Positions 33,938-45,505 of a DNA stretch of 64,000 bases are shown piece by piece. Source of the stretch: Sordariomycetes sp. S80-01Y (taxonomy: Eukaryota; Ascomycota; Sordariomycetes); NCBI GenBank assembly GCA_037042185.1, contig JAXQJY010000029.1:744001-808000 (forward strand). The letters run 5' to 3'. The notes under the pieces are model-generated. The model was not told where the DNA came from and ran no database searches. It was given only the letters and a program-made list of their open reading frames with translations. Made by a program: the position numbers and the translations under genes. Each line of letters opens with the position of its first letter. The stretch's first letter is position 1.

Positions 33938-35731
33938 TGTGTATGCGATCTTGGGCCAGACCCGAGAAGTTCGGCCAGAGCGCCGTCCAAGCAGTCTCTC
34001 GTCAAAGAGTTTCGCCAATAAGTGCCCGGTCACCGGTGATGGTGAGTTCGCCGATGAACCATGCGCTGCAAGTCAAAGTCAAGCAATTTCACATTAATTG
34101 CAGGACTTAAGTCTACCGACACTCTTCTAGTGGTCAAAACTTGGATTAGACGAAGAAATGAGGAACAGACCAAAAAAAAGTAACAAGAAGGGAGGAAAAC
34201 GGGGAGGCCATCGATCTAAAGCCAAGATCTCTTGCAGGCCCCTTCATCAATCTCACCATCCGCTGCCCGGAGCCGAACAACAGAAGAACCCACCTCCGTC
34301 AGCATGTCTTTTAATTACATCGTCTCGCACCCGCAAGCAGCCCACGCCTCTGCCAGCCCCATCAGCGCTATCCGGGATGGGAGAGCTCTTCCCTGCGCCG
34401 TGCCGTGTCCCGCCAGGAAGTGTCTCTGACGATCAGCGCAAAAAGGAACGGCTTCGGCGAGGCGCAGAGCAGGGCTGGCTTGCGGAGGACAGGGGTCACA
34501 CTGCTAAGAATAGCCATCCTATGCTAGGGAATCAAGCCTCCCGGGGGCTGGGAGGAGAGTCACGTGGCCTGACTGCGATCGGCTGGGTCTATTTCATGCA
34601 GGATGATTGATGGCCCACCTGTAGGACATTTCTGATATTCTTGGATGGTGCGACTGTGGACGAGCAGATCAAGGGACATTGAAGATATGGGTGCTCGATA
34701 CGGGCCGACGCCGGTTCGCCATCTGAGTCGAGGTTGAAGCCTTCCTTCAGCCACCTGCGAAATCTCCAGAGAACCAAGAGATGGACAGCTACAGCATCGT
34801 GACCTCAGCCTGCATTGTCTTGTTTGTTGGCAACAGATGGAGTGTCTGGGTCGCAACCATTGGCCAGCCCCCCCATTCCATCATCCGCGGAAACAACACC
34901 AACGTCAATGCATTCCAGCCCAAGAGCACCCCGGACCCTGGACTGGAACGTGCCTCATCCTCGCTCCTGGCAACCACTTCTCGATGCTGTGGAGTGCGCC
35001 ACCAGAGCACCAACACGAGACGTCACCGCAGGCACACGCACGTTGGCTACTGAAAACGCGCAGATGGGCGTCTGGAATCGTCGATGGGCTGCTGGACGGG
35101 ATCTGCCTCGTCCGAAACGACGGCGTGTGAGATTCATCAATCAAAATGCTCCCAATTCAAGCTGCTGACCGCGCGCGCTCCGTTCCATGTCCGCGGTTCG
35201 CATCTCGCAGCGATGATCGCTTGAGCTCCACTGTCTACTGTCCACTGTCCAGGTGCAGTGAAAGCTTGGCCTCCCAATCCGTGCTGGGAAGCATCAACAC
35301 CGCTGGCTGGCGTCCGCCGGTTTGTAGTGAGAAAACATATCCGCGCAAGACGCTCGTCGCCCGCTAGAACTTACCAGCAAGCCGAGCTTCTCGAGCTCTG
35401 AGCAAAGTGGCGTTTTAATTCTATTCTTGACACGGTTTGTAATCGGCTGGGTGCAGGTCGCGCACTGCGCCTTGGAGATCCTCCACGTCTGACATCCCAC
35501 GGATGTCGGCAACGGTTTGGCAATTCGTTCTATGGGCAAGATGAAACGGAATCGCAGAACAGATCATCAGCCGGGGGAGCAGTGGTGGTAGTTTTGGAAC
35601 ACCCGTGACACCCATTTGATGGATGAATCATCCTCATCCACTTAGTCCTACTTACGGTCATGCTCCATTGTCTACAATTCGTCACGAACCAACCAACCTG
35701 GTCTGCCATCTAAACAAACGCCGTCCTGTCT
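33938..35731. other. Intergenic, 1.8 kb without a supported gene
   Basis: The promoter of the surface protein gene lies at the left and the Dug2-like 3' region at the right. Open frames of 60-150 codons overlap on both strands (for example 34158-34610, 34815-35168) with no recognisable motifs. Confidence 0.45.
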
Positions 35732-38647
35732 TTAAATCCTCTCGAACACCTTTCCAAAAATCTCTCTAGCCTTGAACAGGTTGACCATGCTCATCCTCTC
35801 GTTATCCAAATGTGCCGAATCGCTCGCCTGACCACATGGTAGATGCGCAGCAGGAGCACCAAACTCCTTCTCCAGAAACCGGATAGCAGGAATGGAGCCG
35901 CCCTCTCGGATGTAAAGGGGCTTCCTCGGCCTGTGTTTCTTATCAGAGGATTGGCCGTCGCTGCCTCCGTCGGCTGCAAATGAGGCTGGCCACGCCTCGA
36001 CGATGGCCTGCTCCAACGTCTGGAAAATATGGTTTGTCGGGTCGCCCAGCCACGGTTCAGCCATGTTGTCCACGTTCACCCGCAGCCAGTTCTGAGACCT
36101 CAGGCCAGCGAACTCCTTCTCCAGAAACTCGGACAGCTGCTGAGCGACCTCGTCTACTTCCTGCCCGGGCACCAGACGCACGCTGAGGTGTGCGCTTGCA
36201 TGGCTGCTGATCAGGCTGCCATCCGGACCGGAGACTTTGTAGCGGTGCACTGTGAGGTTCGGCTCGCGCCATCGGGCCATCAGTGACTGCTTGAGCTTTT
36301 CCTCCGACACTGGTTCGACGTTGCGTCGGATCAGTGTTGATGCGATGGCATCGTACCGCGCCTCTTCATCCGGCGTCAGCTCGGGAATGCCGTCGTAGAA
36401 GCCGGGAATCTGTATGTGGTTGTTCGCGCCCTTGAGCTTCGATAGCACAAGCGTCAAGTCGGACAGTGGTTCGTCCATCAAGTGCGAGCCGTCGACGCCA
36501 GAGTGTATGTCTGGTCGGGGCGAGTCCACGCAGACGGTAGCATGGAGCACCCCGCGTAACCCGTAGGTTAGACAAGGAACCTCGTCGTCCAGCCAGTAGC
36601 TGTTTGCTAACAGAATGTAGTCGATATCCCCGATGAGGTCCTTGTGGCTGCGGACAATATCTTCGAATCCCCGGGAGCCAAATTCTTCCTCGCCTTCGAT
36701 TAGGAATATGACATCGTTCTCGAGCTTCTGTGCTTGCATCAAGTCGGTGACAGCATACAAGGCAGCAAGGATTGGCCCCTTGTTATCGCTGACACCTCGT
36801 CCGTACAGATAGCCGTTGGTGCCGACAAGCGAGAAGGGATCAGTGTCCCATGTTCCCTTTTTGTTGTCGGCGGCAACCACATCGTAGTGTCCATAGAAGA
36901 GAATCTTCTTGCGGTTGGCTTCTTTCTTGCCTGCAAATCTTGCATACACCACCGGGTTGTGCGAGCTGCCGGTGCTCAGGAAGTCAACCTGGCCGCCGAG
37001 TCGCTTGAATAGAGCCCCCAAAAACGTGGCGCCTTTGCGACAGTCTTCAGCAAACTCGGCGCGAGAAGAAACGCTCTTGTAGGAGACAAAGTCCTTGAGG
37101 GTAGAGAGGATTACATCAGTGCCCTCGTCGCTCGCCTCCGCCGTGGAGCATTCGTCATTCTTGAAGGACCAGATAGATATACTGTCGTCATTTGCCCCCG
37201 TGATGAAGAACTGCGCATTGTTATAGGTGGTAGTGGCCGAGGAAAGAATCTTGCCCTGATGCGCCTCCCATTTGCTCAGGCATTGGTATTTCTGGCTGAC
37301 ATTGTCCCCTGACGCGGCGTGCCTGTACTTCCCGTAGTGCGCAGTGCTGTACTTGCTCGCCCAACCATTTGCTGCAGCAGTCCACAGGTAACCCCAACCC
37401 ATCTGGAGGGACATGATGTCGTAGTTGTGCGCCTTGATGACTCGAAGCTTTTGCAACGTGTCGAGATCCCAGAGCTCGACGACGCCGTCAAGCTTGCCAG
37501 CGTACAAAAACGAGCCATCAACAGCTAGTGAAAGCACCGAGTCTGCGTCATCCTCCCCGAGCGTCATGATTTCTTCGATGCCTTCCTCCTCATCCCCCTC
37601 TGAGTCTGTTCCCCGCGCGCTGCCCGCCAAACTCCACAGCTTGATGGTACCATCACCACCTCCTGAGATGAGGACGTCTTCATCAGCGTTGACTTCGACT
37701 GTCGGGCCCTTTGTCATGAGCATGCAGTACACGTAGCCGAAGTGAGCAAAGTTGCGAATCGCCCCGTTGTCAATCTCCAGCACCGCCTTAGAAGGAGGGA
37801 TCAGTCCCCATCTGTGGTCACTGCGTCGCGGAGTGCTTGTACCGCCCACCGCTTTCGAGTCGAAGAATCGATGGTTGCGTCGGTCGGGATGACGCTCAGA
37901 TTCTGGCGACACCCTCGCCGCAGGGTCATTTAGAGACACCCATTGTATTGTCGAGTTCTGGGCACCGAGGTATAGCGTGTCGTATTGGGCGCTATACGCC
38001 GTGCAGAAGATGTCGCCAACATCGTGCGTGCTATAAATTTCGTAGAGGCGGTCGAGGGTCTTCGGGCACCACACATTGATGATGGGGTCACCGGCGCTTG
38101 AAAAGAGAAGAGAAGCGTCCGGGGATAGAAACAGGGATAGGACGCTGCGTTTGTGGGCTTGTATCGTGTGCACCTGCTGGAAGGTTGCCAAAGACCAGGC
38201 AACTATCTCGCCGTCTTGCGTTCCAGCGTATATGCGATCGTGCGCCGGGCTCACGGTGAGAGCCAGAACAGTGCTCCCGTGCTTCAGGTTGTGGACGAGC
38301 TCGGGGACGAGGCTCGGAGGGGCATCATCGTCGCGAGTTGGGTTCAGAGTCGGCGAAGTCGGCAAGGAAAGCCCATTGGTTGAGGGCATCGCAATCGATT
38401 GCACGGTCGGTTCTATCGAAGCAGTAGTTGTCAGCACTAGGTTCCGGTAGTTCTTGCGAAAAAGATGCTGGTGGTCAAGGGAGAATCGCCACGAACCGAG
38501 TCGAGCAACGGCTTTGGATATCCTTGACCGCACTGGTGACTGAGCCTCAATCCATCGACTCGAGTGAGGGATCGTTTTGTCAGGATCGTCGAGGTCGACT
38601 GTGCTGATCCAGTTTCTCGCGGTTAGAAAATCGCGGCGATGATGCAA
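35732..38647 (-). CDS. DUG2: WD40-M20 metallopeptidase, Dug2-like glutathione degradation subunit
   Basis: Subunit of the Dug2-Dug3 complex that cleaves the gamma-glutamyl bond of glutathione in the cytosol. Single exon with up to 971 residues. An internal start at MPSTNGLSLP (about residue 87) is equally possible, since the first 86 residues look unconserved. The N-terminal half (about 110-540) holds WD40 repeats, for example GSTVLALTVSPAHDRIYAGTQDG and VLISGGGDGTIKLWSL. The C-terminal half is an M20 peptidase. Metal-site motifs are LFYGHYDVV (near 586), GRGVSDNKGP, and the catalytic-Glu block EGEEEFGSRGF (near 652). PLYIREGGSIPAIRFLEKEFG and the late His in SAHLDNERM complete the fold. Domain order matches yeast Dug2. 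It acts as a scaffold/regulator for the Dug3 amidotransferase, which is not in this window. Confidence 0.93.
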   Translation of the reverse strand: MHHRRDFLTARNWISTVDLDDPDKTIPHSSRWIEAQSPVRSRISKAVARLGSWRFSLDHQHLFRKNYRNLVLTTTASIEPTVQSIAMPSTNGLSLPTSPTLNPTRDDDAPPSLVPELVHNLKHGSTVLALTVSPAHDRIYAGTQDGEIVAWSLATFQQVHTIQAHKRSVLSLFLSPDASLLFSSAGDPIINVWCPKTLDRLYEIYSTHDVGDIFCTAYSAQYDTLYLGAQNSTIQWVSLNDPAARVSPESERHPDRRNHRFFDSKAVGGTSTPRRSDHRWGLIPPSKAVLEIDNGAIRNFAHFGYVYCMLMTKGPTVEVNADEDVLISGGGDGTIKLWSLAGSARGTDSEGDEEEGIEEIMTLGEDDADSVLSLAVDGSFLYAGKLDGVVELWDLDTLQKLRVIKAHNYDIMSLQMGWGYLWTAAANGWASKYSTAHYGKYRHAASGDNVSQKYQCLSKWEAHQGKILSSATTTYNNAQFFITGANDDSISIWSFKNDECSTAEASDEGTDVILSTLKDFVSYKSVSSRAEFAEDCRKGATFLGALFKRLGGQVDFLSTGSSHNPVVYARFAGKKEANRKKILFYGHYDVVAADNKKGTWDTDPFSLVGTNGYLYGRGVSDNKGPILAALYAVTDLMQAQKLENDVIFLIEGEEEFGSRGFEDIVRSHKDLIGDIDYILLANSYWLDDEVPCLTYGLRGVLHATVCVDSPRPDIHSGVDGSHLMDEPLSDLTLVLSKLKGANNHIQIPGFYDGIPELTPDEEARYDAIASTLIRRNVEPVSEEKLKQSLMARWREPNLTVHRYKVSGPDGSLISSHASAHLSVRLVPGQEVDEVAQQLSEFLEKEFAGLRSQNWLRVNVDNMAEPWLGDPTNHIFQTLEQAIVEAWPASFAADGGSDGQSSDKKHRPRKPLYIREGGSIPAIRFLEKEFGAPAAHLPCGQASDSAHLDNERMSMVNLFKAREIFGKVFERI

Positions 38648-40151
38648 AGTTTCTGGATGGTGGTGTGACGTTCTCCGGTCCTCGGGCCAGCATGCCGCGA
38701 TCGTGGGGCAGCCCCAACCAGCCCCAACCGAATGCCGATACCTTAAACGTCTCCTAACGTCGTTGGGCCCCCCTCATTACACATGACCGTATTTGAGTCA
38801 CAGCTTCGAGGCAAGCTTTCTTCCACGGACTGCAAGTCGTAAAGTACAAGGCGATGATTCCAACAGCTCAAGCACATGTGGGCAGGGCAGGATGAGTCGA
38901 GTGTGGCTAGAAGCGGCAATTGGGCATGCCAAAGAGGCGTTGCAGCGCAAGACTTACCCAGGTGAGCTTTGGACCGCTCACATACGGACGGCTCGGGATG
39001 CAAGCTCATTCTGGGACACTGAAGACATGGTGAAGCTCGAGCCTTGTCCCTGTACGTGTGGCAACCGGTGTAGTTGGAACGGTCACGGTCGCGGTTTGGT
39101 GTCGCGCTCTTCGACCAGATTCTGAATACCATGGCTCGTCGACATCTGTTCCCGGACAGAAGATGTAACGCCAAAGAGGATTGAGATAAGAAGGACAATG
39201 GTCTACGAGGTGTCAAAGACGTACATGCTACTTTTGAATCTCCGTTATCGGGACAAGTTGCCAGCTGAGGAAAAGCAGATGGCACCGTAGGGCCGCATGG
39301 CGGTAAGGCGTCACGGGTACACGCGTGGCTGGCAGCTGTTTGCTCCCTCACCGCAACAATCTCGTCCACTCACGGACCTCGCGGGATGTTGTGCAAGCAC
39401 AAACGTCTTGTGCTATGCCAGTTAGTTCTACAGTCGGAGCGTACATCCAGAAACAGATGTCTCCAATCTTAGTCACCCCCACGTCCGGAGGCCCAGCGCA
39501 TCCAAGCGATAAGGGGCTGCTCGGGTCTACATTGATTCCTAGTCCCTCCCAAGTTGAACGCTGCAGGGACAACATCTGACCGTGCTGAGCAGGCAGAATG
39601 GAACATAGTTGGGAGTGAAGCAATGCTCTTCGTACATTGGTGGTGCTTCATCATCGATGGCAAATTGGGCACCGTGGACCAAATATGACGATTCCTGGCT
39701 TATGTTCCCGAGAACATGGAGCGGTCTGGCTGCGAGACGCCGGTGCGGGTTGGTGGTCCACGTCAACCTTGGGTGGACTCGTGAGCTCTCATTTACACAG
39801 GTGTGAGTCTCGAAGGCATCCCAGGGCCACAAGGATACAACGTATTAGCTTGATAATTATGGACCTAGGCTCCCGAGTATGGCACTTGGGCTTAAAGGAA
39901 TCATTCGAACTCCTTGATAGTCTCGTTAGGTAGTACCGGAGACTGGCTGAAACCGGATAAGGGAAGGTATAAGTCGGACCGCGCGGTCCTTCCTTTCCCT
40001 ACTGTCCAAGATTATGACCTTCGATGGAACACGAAACGAACCGCGGCCGTACATTTCAGCACTGAGTTTGAGCTCACCCTTCTTCCATCTGAACCGTTCT
40101 TGAGGAAATACTGAATTCCTCAGATTAGGACCTAGTCTGCTGTCATCCAGA
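38648..40151. other. Intergenic, divergent promoters
   Basis: This region of about 1.5 kb lies between the divergent Dug2-like and small secreted protein genes. A 208-codon minus-strand frame at 38743-39369 has no recognisable content. A TATA-like TATAAG at 39968-39973 precedes the next gene. Confidence 0.45.
39968..39973 (+). promoter_or_regulatory. TATA-like box of small secreted protein gene
   Basis: TATAAG lies 184 bp upstream of the ATG at 40152. Confidence 0.3.
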
Positions 40152-40777
40152 ATGAAGCCCCTTCTCCTCATCGCTGCGGCTGCTGCGCTCCCAGCCAACG
40201 CATACTATACCATGCTAGCCTACGCCCCATCGCAACCACAGATGCATGGAAAAGTCATAAATGCCAGCGATAAGGCTTTCGTGATCGGTGCAGAGGATCC
40301 TACCACCTTCTGCGATATTGAACCCAGCAATCAGTGTCCGCCCGGTTCTTTGACGTTGGTCAACCATGAGCTGACTTCTCTTGCGGTATGTCCAGTTTGA
40401 ATCCCTCTGTACTGTTATATGTCTGACGCAACGATAAGGCTGCCGTCCCGGGGGGCCAGTTTATTTATGTCGGTCCCGACGGCTCCATCACCTATCCCTC
40501 CGCCCACTCGGCCCTCAGACCCCCTGGGTCACAGGTCGGGGGCTTCTACTCCTTCAAGGTACTCTCCGACTGCGAGGACTATGCTGAAATCTTGTCATGG
40601 CAGTCAGATGATGGCCAGCAAGGACTTTGGGCTTGTGCCCAACCGAAGTCCCCAAGATCCGAGCAAATGGTTCTAATGGCGAATGTGACTGGCTTTCAAG
40701 GGGAAGGATGCGTGGCCTTGGATGGCATCAAGATCATGGAGGCCGGTGTGGATTACGGTGCCTGGGCTTACACCTAA
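40152..40777 (+). CDS. Small secreted protein, IgE-binding/PhiA-like surface protein family
   Basis: Secreted or wall-associated protein resembling fungal 'IgE-binding protein' homologues and PhiA-like wall proteins of unknown biochemical function. Exon 1 is 40152-40385, a 53-nt intron spans 40386-40438, and exon 2 is 40439-40777, giving 190 residues. The signal peptide is MKPLLLIAAAAALPANA. Family-like features are KVINASDKAFVIGAEDPTTFC, CPPGSLTLVNHELTSLA, then across the splice AAVPGGQFIYVGPDGSITY and the HSALRPPGSQVGGF block. The C-terminal block is GEGCVALDGIKIMEAGVDYGAWAYT. The four or more cysteines probably pair. There is no GPI signal or membrane span. The family resemblance is recalled from general pattern, so the name is tentative; secretion is well supported. 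Confidence 0.78.
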
Positions 40778-41480
40778 GGGACCCTTCAAACTCGAAACCT
40801 TTCGACCATGCTGGGGAAAATGTTATCACCGTACCGAGGAATGAGAGATGTATACATCATCCACCAGGTTGTCCCCGATCAGCCCTCACAAATAGTGAAT
40901 ATATAGAGTAAAGGGAGTCAATCATGGTACGACCCTTTTGTTTCACCTTCGTAGAGTCCCAGAAACAGCGTGGAGGATGGTTGGTAGTATCTGATAGATC
41001 CAGGGTTTCTCGGAGACATGAACAACAGAACAACCTTGCTTCAGAATCTTCCAAGTCACGCGCTGTTCCCTCGCAGCCACTCCGCATGACGAATAATTTG
41101 TTATAGAAACAGAGCTGCGTTCACTCACAGGTCTTTGAGAAAGAGAGACGAAGAGCACACTTGACAAATTGTGCAAGGATGATACTTGCAGTTTGGCGAC
41201 AGCATAGTCCGTGGAGAGTACTCAAAAGATAGGTTTTATTAGGCGACGACTGGACTCTGGGAGGCCAGCTGCGGCCAGCGGTTTGTTTATCAACCTGACG
41301 CGTCCGCCCCTGGCAGTCACCTAGGCCCGATCTCAACTCAACTCAGGCTCAGGTCAACTCACCTTATCTTCTCTTACAATTCTCAAAGTGCTATTCCATG
41401 AGCTCTGTTTCATGTGCTAACCGTCTCTCACAATCACTGCAAAACCAATCAAACCGTAAACACCAACGACTTTTGCTACC
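40778..41480. other. Intergenic
   Basis: This 703-bp region between two plus-strand genes holds no recognisable gene. A run of CTCAACTCA-type direct repeats (about 41332-41362) lies 120-150 bp before the Myb-like gene. Confidence 0.5.
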
Positions 41481-42201
41481 ATGCCTCGCAAGAAGCCTGC
41501 TCATCTCGAGCTCCCGATCCGCTCCTCGAACAGCACCACAACACCCAGCCCACCAAGGAGCATGGGAATACCGTCTGCTACAGATGGCTCGCTTTCCACT
41601 CCCTGCGCGACTCCCAAACCATACCAGGGCCTCACCCTCTGGCAGGCCAGAAGCCTCACCGAGGCGCCCTACCGCACGCCACTCCCTGCTGAGCCCAACT
41701 CCCAGCCTTGGAAGACGATGACACCCTTCCACCTCAAGAGAGCCATCAGGCGGGTCAAAGAGGCCCATAGAATTAAGACAAACGACGACGAGAAGACAAA
41801 GAAGCAGGGCGCCGAGAAAGCCACCGTCAGCCGGAAAGTCTGGAAGAAGGATGAGATCGAACAGTTGGCCAGCATGAGGGAAGCAGGGGCGAGCTGGACA
41901 AAGATCCATGTTAGTACCTCTGTGTGCTAATCAAGGGGCCTGTGGAGCTGCCTGCCCGAGAAGCTTCCCCTTTAGCAATGGACGTGAGGGAGATGCTGAT
42001 GAGGACGTGCAGGAAATCTTTCCCTGGCGCACGATGGAAGGCCTGAAGCAGGTCTGGTGGAAGTACAAGTATCGCACGCAGAAGCTCAGTGCTCTCAGTG
42101 GAAAGTCGAGCGGCAAGAAGAGCGAGATGGACATGGACGTTAAGAGCGACGGATTCGGGAGGGATGGTAAGGTGAAGTGGAACTTTCGTCGCAAGTCTTA
42201 G
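41481..42201 (+). CDS. Small Myb/SANT-like protein
   Basis: Probable DNA-binding or chromatin-associated protein with a single C-terminal Myb-like helix-turn-helix. Exon 1 is 41481-41909, a 103-nt intron spans 41910-42012, and exon 2 is 42013-42201, giving 205 residues. The GCAG acceptor at 42011-42012 was chosen because it joins SRKVWKKDEIEQLASMREAGASWTKIH to EIFPWRTMEGLKQVWWKYK, the regular 'W..eE...L..mr..g.sW..I...FP.RT..a....W' pattern; nearer acceptors break the frame. The N-terminal 100 residues are Pro/Ser/Thr-rich and disordered. The C-terminal tail (KSSGKKSEMDMDVKSDGFGRDGK) is charged. A single repeat usually implies weak or partner-assisted DNA binding. Target unknown. Confidence 0.75.
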
Positions 42202-42560
42202 CTTTCACTACTTTTCGAGTCCCATCGAGAGATGAGCGCAGCGGGCACCTGGGTTTTCAGAAATTATGTTCGCTTCACCTACTCAACCTCCGGAATTGCA
42301 GGGTCAGTTGAATAAGTTGGCATTACATTGCTCTTCAAGGTAGCTTTAGGGGGACAGTTATGGTTTGGAACAAAGACCCGATCACAACATGCGGGAGTAA
42401 ATGAACGAGGTGTACGGTTATCATGTTCCCGTACGCTGACAATGCGCACTCGACTATCGACTAATGGAATACTCGACTGACACGTGTTTCCCTCTCCTTC
42501 TCGATTGCTCTCTCCATGTATTAGACACAATCCCCCTTGATGTTGTTTTACCACATATCT
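42202..42560. other. Intergenic, convergent 3' ends
   Basis: This 359-bp spacer holds nothing coding. Confidence 0.55.
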
Positions 42561-43001
42561 TTACATGAAGAAAGCAGCAATCACACCACCAACTGCCAAG
42601 ATCAAAGGAGCCGAGATTCCGGTAGCAGCATCATCGTTGTCGTCGCTATCGTCTCCAGACTGATTCGTCTCCTGCGAACCGCCACCTCCGCTAGTCTGGC
42701 TCGGCCCGTCATCGCTGCTATCGTCCGACGCATCGGGGAAGAGCTCATCCTTGCAAGCACCGTCTAGAATGTCGGCGTAGTCCGTCTGGTCCTCCGGACT
42801 GCAGTCGCTCATGCAATCCAGGAGGCCGCTGCCCCTGAGGCTATCACACGTGCAGTCCGCCAGGTCCTGGCCGGTCTCGTCGCCCGTGCAGGTGCTGGAC
42901 GTGGGGTTGTCCTGGATGCAGTTTTGGATACACGAAGGGAAGTCGGTCTGGGCGTTGGCGAGGGCGAAGGAGAAGGCGAGGATGGCGCTTGTGAAGAGCA
43001 T
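42561..43001 (-). CDS. CFEM-domain GPI-anchored protein
   Basis: Fungal extracellular CFEM protein; relatives bind haem for iron uptake or act as wall or virulence-associated proteins. It is a 146-residue single exon with signal peptide MLFTSAILAFSFALANAQ. The eight cysteines are spaced C-x3-C-x9-C-x11-C-x1-C-x10-C-x3-C-x15-C (SCIQNC ... TCTGDETGQDLADCTC ... LDCMSDC ... GACKD), a close fit to the CFEM consensus. An Asp (GQDLADC) sits in the stretch just before the CxC, where haem-binding members have their axial Asp. A Ser/Asp/Gly-rich linker (DASDDSSDDG, QSGDDSDDNDD) leads to a GPI-type tail (AATGISAPLILAVGGVIAAFFM). Haem binding is possible but not shown. The gene is short, like single-CFEM Rbt5-type proteins. 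Confidence 0.9.
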   Translation of the reverse strand: MLFTSAILAFSFALANAQTDFPSCIQNCIQDNPTSSTCTGDETGQDLADCTCDSLRGSGLLDCMSDCSPEDQTDYADILDGACKDELFPDASDDSSDDGPSQTSGGGGSQETNQSGDDSDDNDDAATGISAPLILAVGGVIAAFFM

Positions 43002-43588
43002 GGTGGCGGTTGCGGGATGTGGGGGTGAGCTCGGGTGAGGCTGTACGTGATAGTCTCGGGACGTTGAACGGCAAGCTATTGGCGGATCGACTCTCCGAGT
43101 TTAAAGTCAAAGCGATGATGATGGAGACAAGGGAAAACACATGATATTTATCATGTCAGCTTCGAGCCAGCAAGGCGGCAACCTCTTAGCATCAGCCTCA
43201 CGGACGAGCTCGAAAGGGCAGAGCATGATTGGAGGCGTGAGGCGGCACCCTTCAATTGTTTCGGCATCTCAGCGAAGGTGTTACTGGCGATCCGCCGTAT
43301 CGGTCGTTTTGACACCAGTACCAAGGGGGTTGGGCTTGGGACTAGCGGCTCTGGAGGTATCACGATTGGTCAGATGTTGCTCAACCCGAAACTGGGGGTT
43401 CAGCTGGAGCAGGGGCTTCGGGGATGATGATGAACTCTTGGTTGTGGGAAATGCCATTGGAGAAGATCTTGTTATTCGTACTATGTCTGTAGGGCTGAAA
43501 TTCCCCGGCAGGACTCGAGCGCGGTGGCGGCTGAGGATCAGCAGCGCAAGCAACTCTACCCCAGTCTTTGCCGACACGCCACAAAGGC
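43002..43588. other. Intergenic
   Basis: This 587-bp region holds the CFEM promoter and the sugar transporter 3' region. I see no gene. Confidence 0.55.
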
Positions 43589-45378
43589 CTAGACACCGTG
43601 CTCCTCGACGTTGACGACGTGACCGCCTTGGTCGACCTCGATCTTCGCCTTGCGCGTGCTTTCCTTCCTGGGGTTCTTGGCCTCGAAGATGCTGGAGAGC
43701 TCCTCGAGGGTCTTGCCAGCAGTCTCGACGGCGAAGAAGTAAATGATGACGATCTCGACCAGGATCCAGCAGCAGTACACAATGTCTAGCTTTATTAGTA
43801 ACATGCTCAGGTAATGGGACGGCGAATACTCACAAAGTTTCCATCCAATCTTGGCCATGCCCTCGCTGATACCGTAGGTGTTGATGACCATGGCAATGTT
43901 CAAGAATAAGAAGTTCGCACCAGAACCCTTGGCACGTGTTCTGTTCTCAAGACACTCGACGGAGTACAGGGTCTGAAGGGGCGTGAAACCCCAGGCGAAG
44001 CAGATGCCGAAGAGATAAATGGAGACGATGACACCGTAGGCGAGGTCAGGCGTGTTCTGGCTCTCGGCCGAGAACGCGGTGAGCAGAACGTAAAAGAACA
44101 GCGAGCCGGCAAGAGAGTACAACATCATGGGCCGGCGTCCCAGCTTGTCGAGCATGGCGGCACCAACAACGGCAGCGATCATGGAGAAGATGGGGTTGAT
44201 GGCGTTGATGAGCAGCTGCGTGTCGGTGTTTGTGATACCGGCCGCCTTGACCATCTGAGGCATGAAGTAGCTGACGACGTTGTTTCCGGACCACTGTCCG
44301 AAGAAGGCCATCATGATAACCATGTACGTCCTGTAGCGGGCGGCCTTGGTGTTGAGCAACTCGCGGTAGTCCCACCAGGGGTTCTCGTCCCGGTACATGT
44401 CGCGCTGCTCGATGATCTCGCGATACTGCAGCTGCACGAGAGGGTGGTTGGTATCGCCGTCGCCGTGGTACTTGGCCATGATCCGCAGAGCCTCTTCGGT
44501 GCGGTCCTGGGCGATGAGCCAACGCGGCGATTCGGGGAAGAAGAGGACGAGGACCATGGCGACGGCGGGCATGGCGGCCTGGACGACGGTCGGGGTCCTC
44601 CAAGCCCAGGAGCTCGTCAGGTTCAGGTTGGTACCGTATGTAGTCCAGCCGGCACTGATATTCTCGTTAGCAAGTCTCTCGGGGCTTAGAGCGCGCTGTA
44701 CGGGGCCTTACAGAATGTTGCCGAGCCACCACAGGTTGTTGTACATGCCGGCCTGGAAACCTCTGAAGCTAGGGTGTGCAAGCTCGACAGTGTAGGCCGG
44801 AGCAGCAGCCGACGCAATGGATGCGCCGAAACCAAGCACGAAGCGTCCGCCAATGAACTGGTCGAGGCTGTGGGCGGTGGTCTGGATAGCTGTGCCGATT
44901 ATGACAATCAAGCAACCGATGAAGATACACCAGCGACGACCGATGCCATCTGCAATGAGACCGCAGAAAGGAAAGGCGGCGATTTGACCCAGGTTGTAGG
45001 TGATGAAGACGATACCAGTCGTCGAGCCAGCGCCGTCAAGACCGAACGATTTTTGGTAGGGTTCCATGGCGTTGATGGCGCCCATGAGGGAACTGTCTGT
45101 GGCAAAGCTGTCAGATACAACCACGTCTTCGAACCGTGGCTCTTGGACTTACCAAAGCCGTTCATGGTGGAAACAAGATAGCCAATACCCATGATCAGCC
45201 ACAACTTGATCATGCCCTTGGAGAACATGCTGGGCTTGTGCTCAGCCGTGGCAGCCTCCAAGGCCAAAGAGGCGGCAGCAACCTCCTTGGTCTTGGTCTG
45301 GCCTTCGAGACCGGGCTTCTCATCGAAGGACACCCTGGCGGGGCCCTCCGCCTTCTCTTCATAAGGAGGAGCGGACAT
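43589..45378 (-). CDS. MFS sugar transporter, lactose-permease-like
   Basis: Plasma-membrane sugar/H+ symporter of the fungal sugar porter family, closest in style to lactose/cellobiose permeases. Exons are 45378-45153, 45096-44712, 44654-43834 and 43785-43589, with introns of 56, 57 and 48 nt, giving 542 residues. The joined helix-1 region reads TMNGFDSSLMGAIN, the normal GYD/GFDSS signature. Other motifs are GLIADGIGRRWCIFIG (loop 2-3), FVLGFGASIASAAAPAYTVELAHPSFRG, FFPESPRWLIAQDR and, in the second half, DKLGRRPMMLYSL and FGICFAWGFTPLQTLYSVECLENRTRAKG. The last junction gives KLYIVYCCWILVEIVIIYFFAVETAGKTLEEL. The sugar specificity is inferred. Three adjacent CreA-type sites lie about 410 bp upstream. 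Confidence 0.93.
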
Positions 45379-45495
45379 GGTGAGGCTCTATGCTTCAACT
45401 CGTTGCAGGTGAGAGGGAGAGACAACTCGTGATTTCTTCAGGTCACCAGCATGGAAGAGTCCTGGGTTCATGAATAGGGAAGTGGGCATCGGTAC

Positions 45496-45505
45496 GTTAT
45501 ATAAC
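45496..45505 (-). promoter_or_regulatory. TATA-like palindrome GTTATATAAC of sugar transporter
   Basis: The element is centred about 120 bp upstream of the transporter ATG (45378). Confidence 0.4.

Noticed and set aside
34158-34610. 150-codon plus-strand frame with basic N-terminus
   Set aside because: Low-complexity Lys/Gly start, no recognisable domain and no codon-use support; treated as intergenic.
38743-39369. 208-codon minus-strand frame upstream of the Dug2-like gene
   Set aside because: Composition is random-like, with many Cys, Ser and His, no domain and no splice-supported extension.
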